64,000 nt of DNA. Source: Agarivorans sp050870875. GTDB lineage: Bacteria > Pseudomonadota > Gammaproteobacteria > Enterobacterales > Celerinatantimonadaceae. The position numbers and the translations under genes were made by a program. The DNA lies in the NCBI RefSeq assembly GCF_050870875.2, contig NZ_CP194041.2, forward strand, positions 744,001 through 808,000. Reading direction: 5' to 3'. How positions within the stretch are numbered: the stretch's first letter is position 1; each line of letters begins with the position of its first letter. This document shows positions 63,248 through 64,000 of the stretch, piece after piece. The notes below the pieces were generated by a model, which made no database searches, was not told the origin of the DNA, and saw only the letters and a list, made by a program, of their open reading frames with translations.

Positions 63248-64000
63248 GTGTCTACAGGCGTAAAGGGTTTTTTGGCCGCTCGTCCTTATTGGCTTTCTAT
63301 TGTGATTGTTGGCATCGTTGCGCTATGGATGTTTTCTGGTCAAGTCTCTAATTGGGAGCAGGGCAACGACAATCCGCAGCCTCCCATTGAACAAACGACA
63401 CATCAACTGACTCGAGTCTTGGTTAAAACCTTTCAAGCTCAGCGCATCGAGCGGAACTTGTTGCTATATGGACAAACTGAAGCTAGTCGTCAGAGTACTA
63501 TTTCTGCAGAGATCTCGGGTCGACTGCTTGAGTTTTTAGTGGATGAGGGCCGACCAGTGAAACAAGGACAAGCCTTGGCTCGGCTCGATATTCAAGATCG
63601 CCGTTCTCAGTTATTACGCGCTGAAGCCTTATTAGAACAGCGCCGGATTGAATACGAGGGTGTCAAAGCTTTAAGTAAAAAGGGCTTTCAAGGGAAAGCG
63701 CGAGTCGCCGAAGCGAAGGCTTCTCTGGTTGATGCCCAATCGATGGTGAAAACCCTCACCTTAGCCATCGACAATACTCTATTGCTGGCACCTTATGATG
63801 GAATTTTTGATGAAAATATAGTTGAGCAAGGTGCCTATTTGTCGATTGGCGATCCTATTCTTCGCTTAGCCGATACCCAACAACTTCGTGTGCGCACCGA
63901 TGTGTCCGAGCGCGATATCGGGTTGTTGCAGCTTGGTCAAAGGGCGCATGTGAGCTTGGTTACCGGCGAACAGGTAGAAGGGCTTATCGATTTCATCGCC
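63248..64000 (+). CDS. RND efflux periplasmic adaptor (HlyD family), partial
   Basis: A long open frame begins at the GTG 63248, with AGGGAG nine bases upstream, and runs past the window end. It has an N-terminal membrane anchor (PYWLSIVIVGIVALWMF) and the membrane-fusion-protein layout. The first barrel strand is LLLYGQTEASRQSTISAEISGRL, the lipoyl half is EFLVDEGRPVKQGQALARLD, and a coiled-coil hairpin follows, then TLLLAPYDGIFDENIVEQGAYLSIGDPILRLAD. This is an RND-type adaptor. Its inner-membrane pump gene should follow outside the window. Confidence 0.88.
   Translation, partial: MSTGVKGFLAARPYWLSIVIVGIVALWMFSGQVSNWEQGNDNPQPPIEQTTHQLTRVLVKTFQAQRIERNLLLYGQTEASRQSTISAEISGRLLEFLVDEGRPVKQGQALARLDIQDRRSQLLRAEALLEQRRIEYEGVKALSKKGFQGKARVAEAKASLVDAQSMVKTLTLAIDNTLLLAPYDGIFDENIVEQGAYLSIGDPILRLADTQQLRVRTDVSERDIGLLQLGQRAHVSLVTGEQVEGLIDFIA

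Overview
This window is ordinary chromosomal DNA of a marine-type gammaproteobacterium, probably Alteromonadales or a close relative. The evidence is synteny: dksA-gluQRS-pcnB-folK-panBCD, sfsA/hrpB-mrcB, hemL near erpA, and a HapR/LuxR-type TetR regulator divergent from hpt followed by yadGH, as in Vibrio. A C4-dicarboxylate TRAP system, a dimeric-type dUTPase and moderate GC also fit. I see no tRNA, rRNA, CRISPR array, insertion sequence or phage gene.

Positions 1-23038 are an exopolysaccharide locus of the XrtA (exosortase A / PEP-CTERM) type. It holds a flippase (cut by the window start), glycosyltransferases, an acetyltransferase, two deacetylase-fold proteins, a beta-helix protein, the priming sugar transferase, exosortase A, the export lipoprotein, chain-length protein, BY-kinase, outer-membrane barrel, ATPase and the PrsK/PrsR two-component pair. 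The exosortase A gene is broken by one extra base in a run of six G (C on the coding strand) at 11460-11465. No PEP-CTERM substrate gene is visible here.

Positions 23100-30000 hold a thioesterase gene and a complete TRAP dicarboxylate system: dctM, dctQ and dctP, with the dctBD two-component genes on the same strand. A near-perfect sigma-54 promoter lies upstream of dctP, and two unusual pure G/C hairpins lie between dctD and dctP. Positions 30172-34407 are the sulfite/PAPS reductase operon cysJIH with an upstream dyad. Positions 34700-39435 hold small envelope genes (a TIGR03899-like protein, a YtfJ-like protein, a Kazal-like lipoprotein and hypotheticals) and mpl.

Positions 39470-45724 hold the HapR-like regulator with a 22-bp dyad in its divergent promoter region, hpt, the yadGH ABC exporter, a TrmB-like methyltransferase, and a three-gene membrane/chemoreceptor group whose NIT-like sensor is separate from the MCP. 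Positions 45962-58462 are housekeeping: pantothenate, folate and tRNA/poly(A) genes, dksA, sfsA, hrpB, PBP1b and dUTPase. Positions 58463-59516 form a small-gene island with two short ORFs with good ribosome sites, strong hairpins and a tandem MetJ-like box. The window ends with a DUF454 gene, an isochorismatase-family hydrolase, hemL, a DUF6776-like gene, erpA and the start of an RND adaptor gene.
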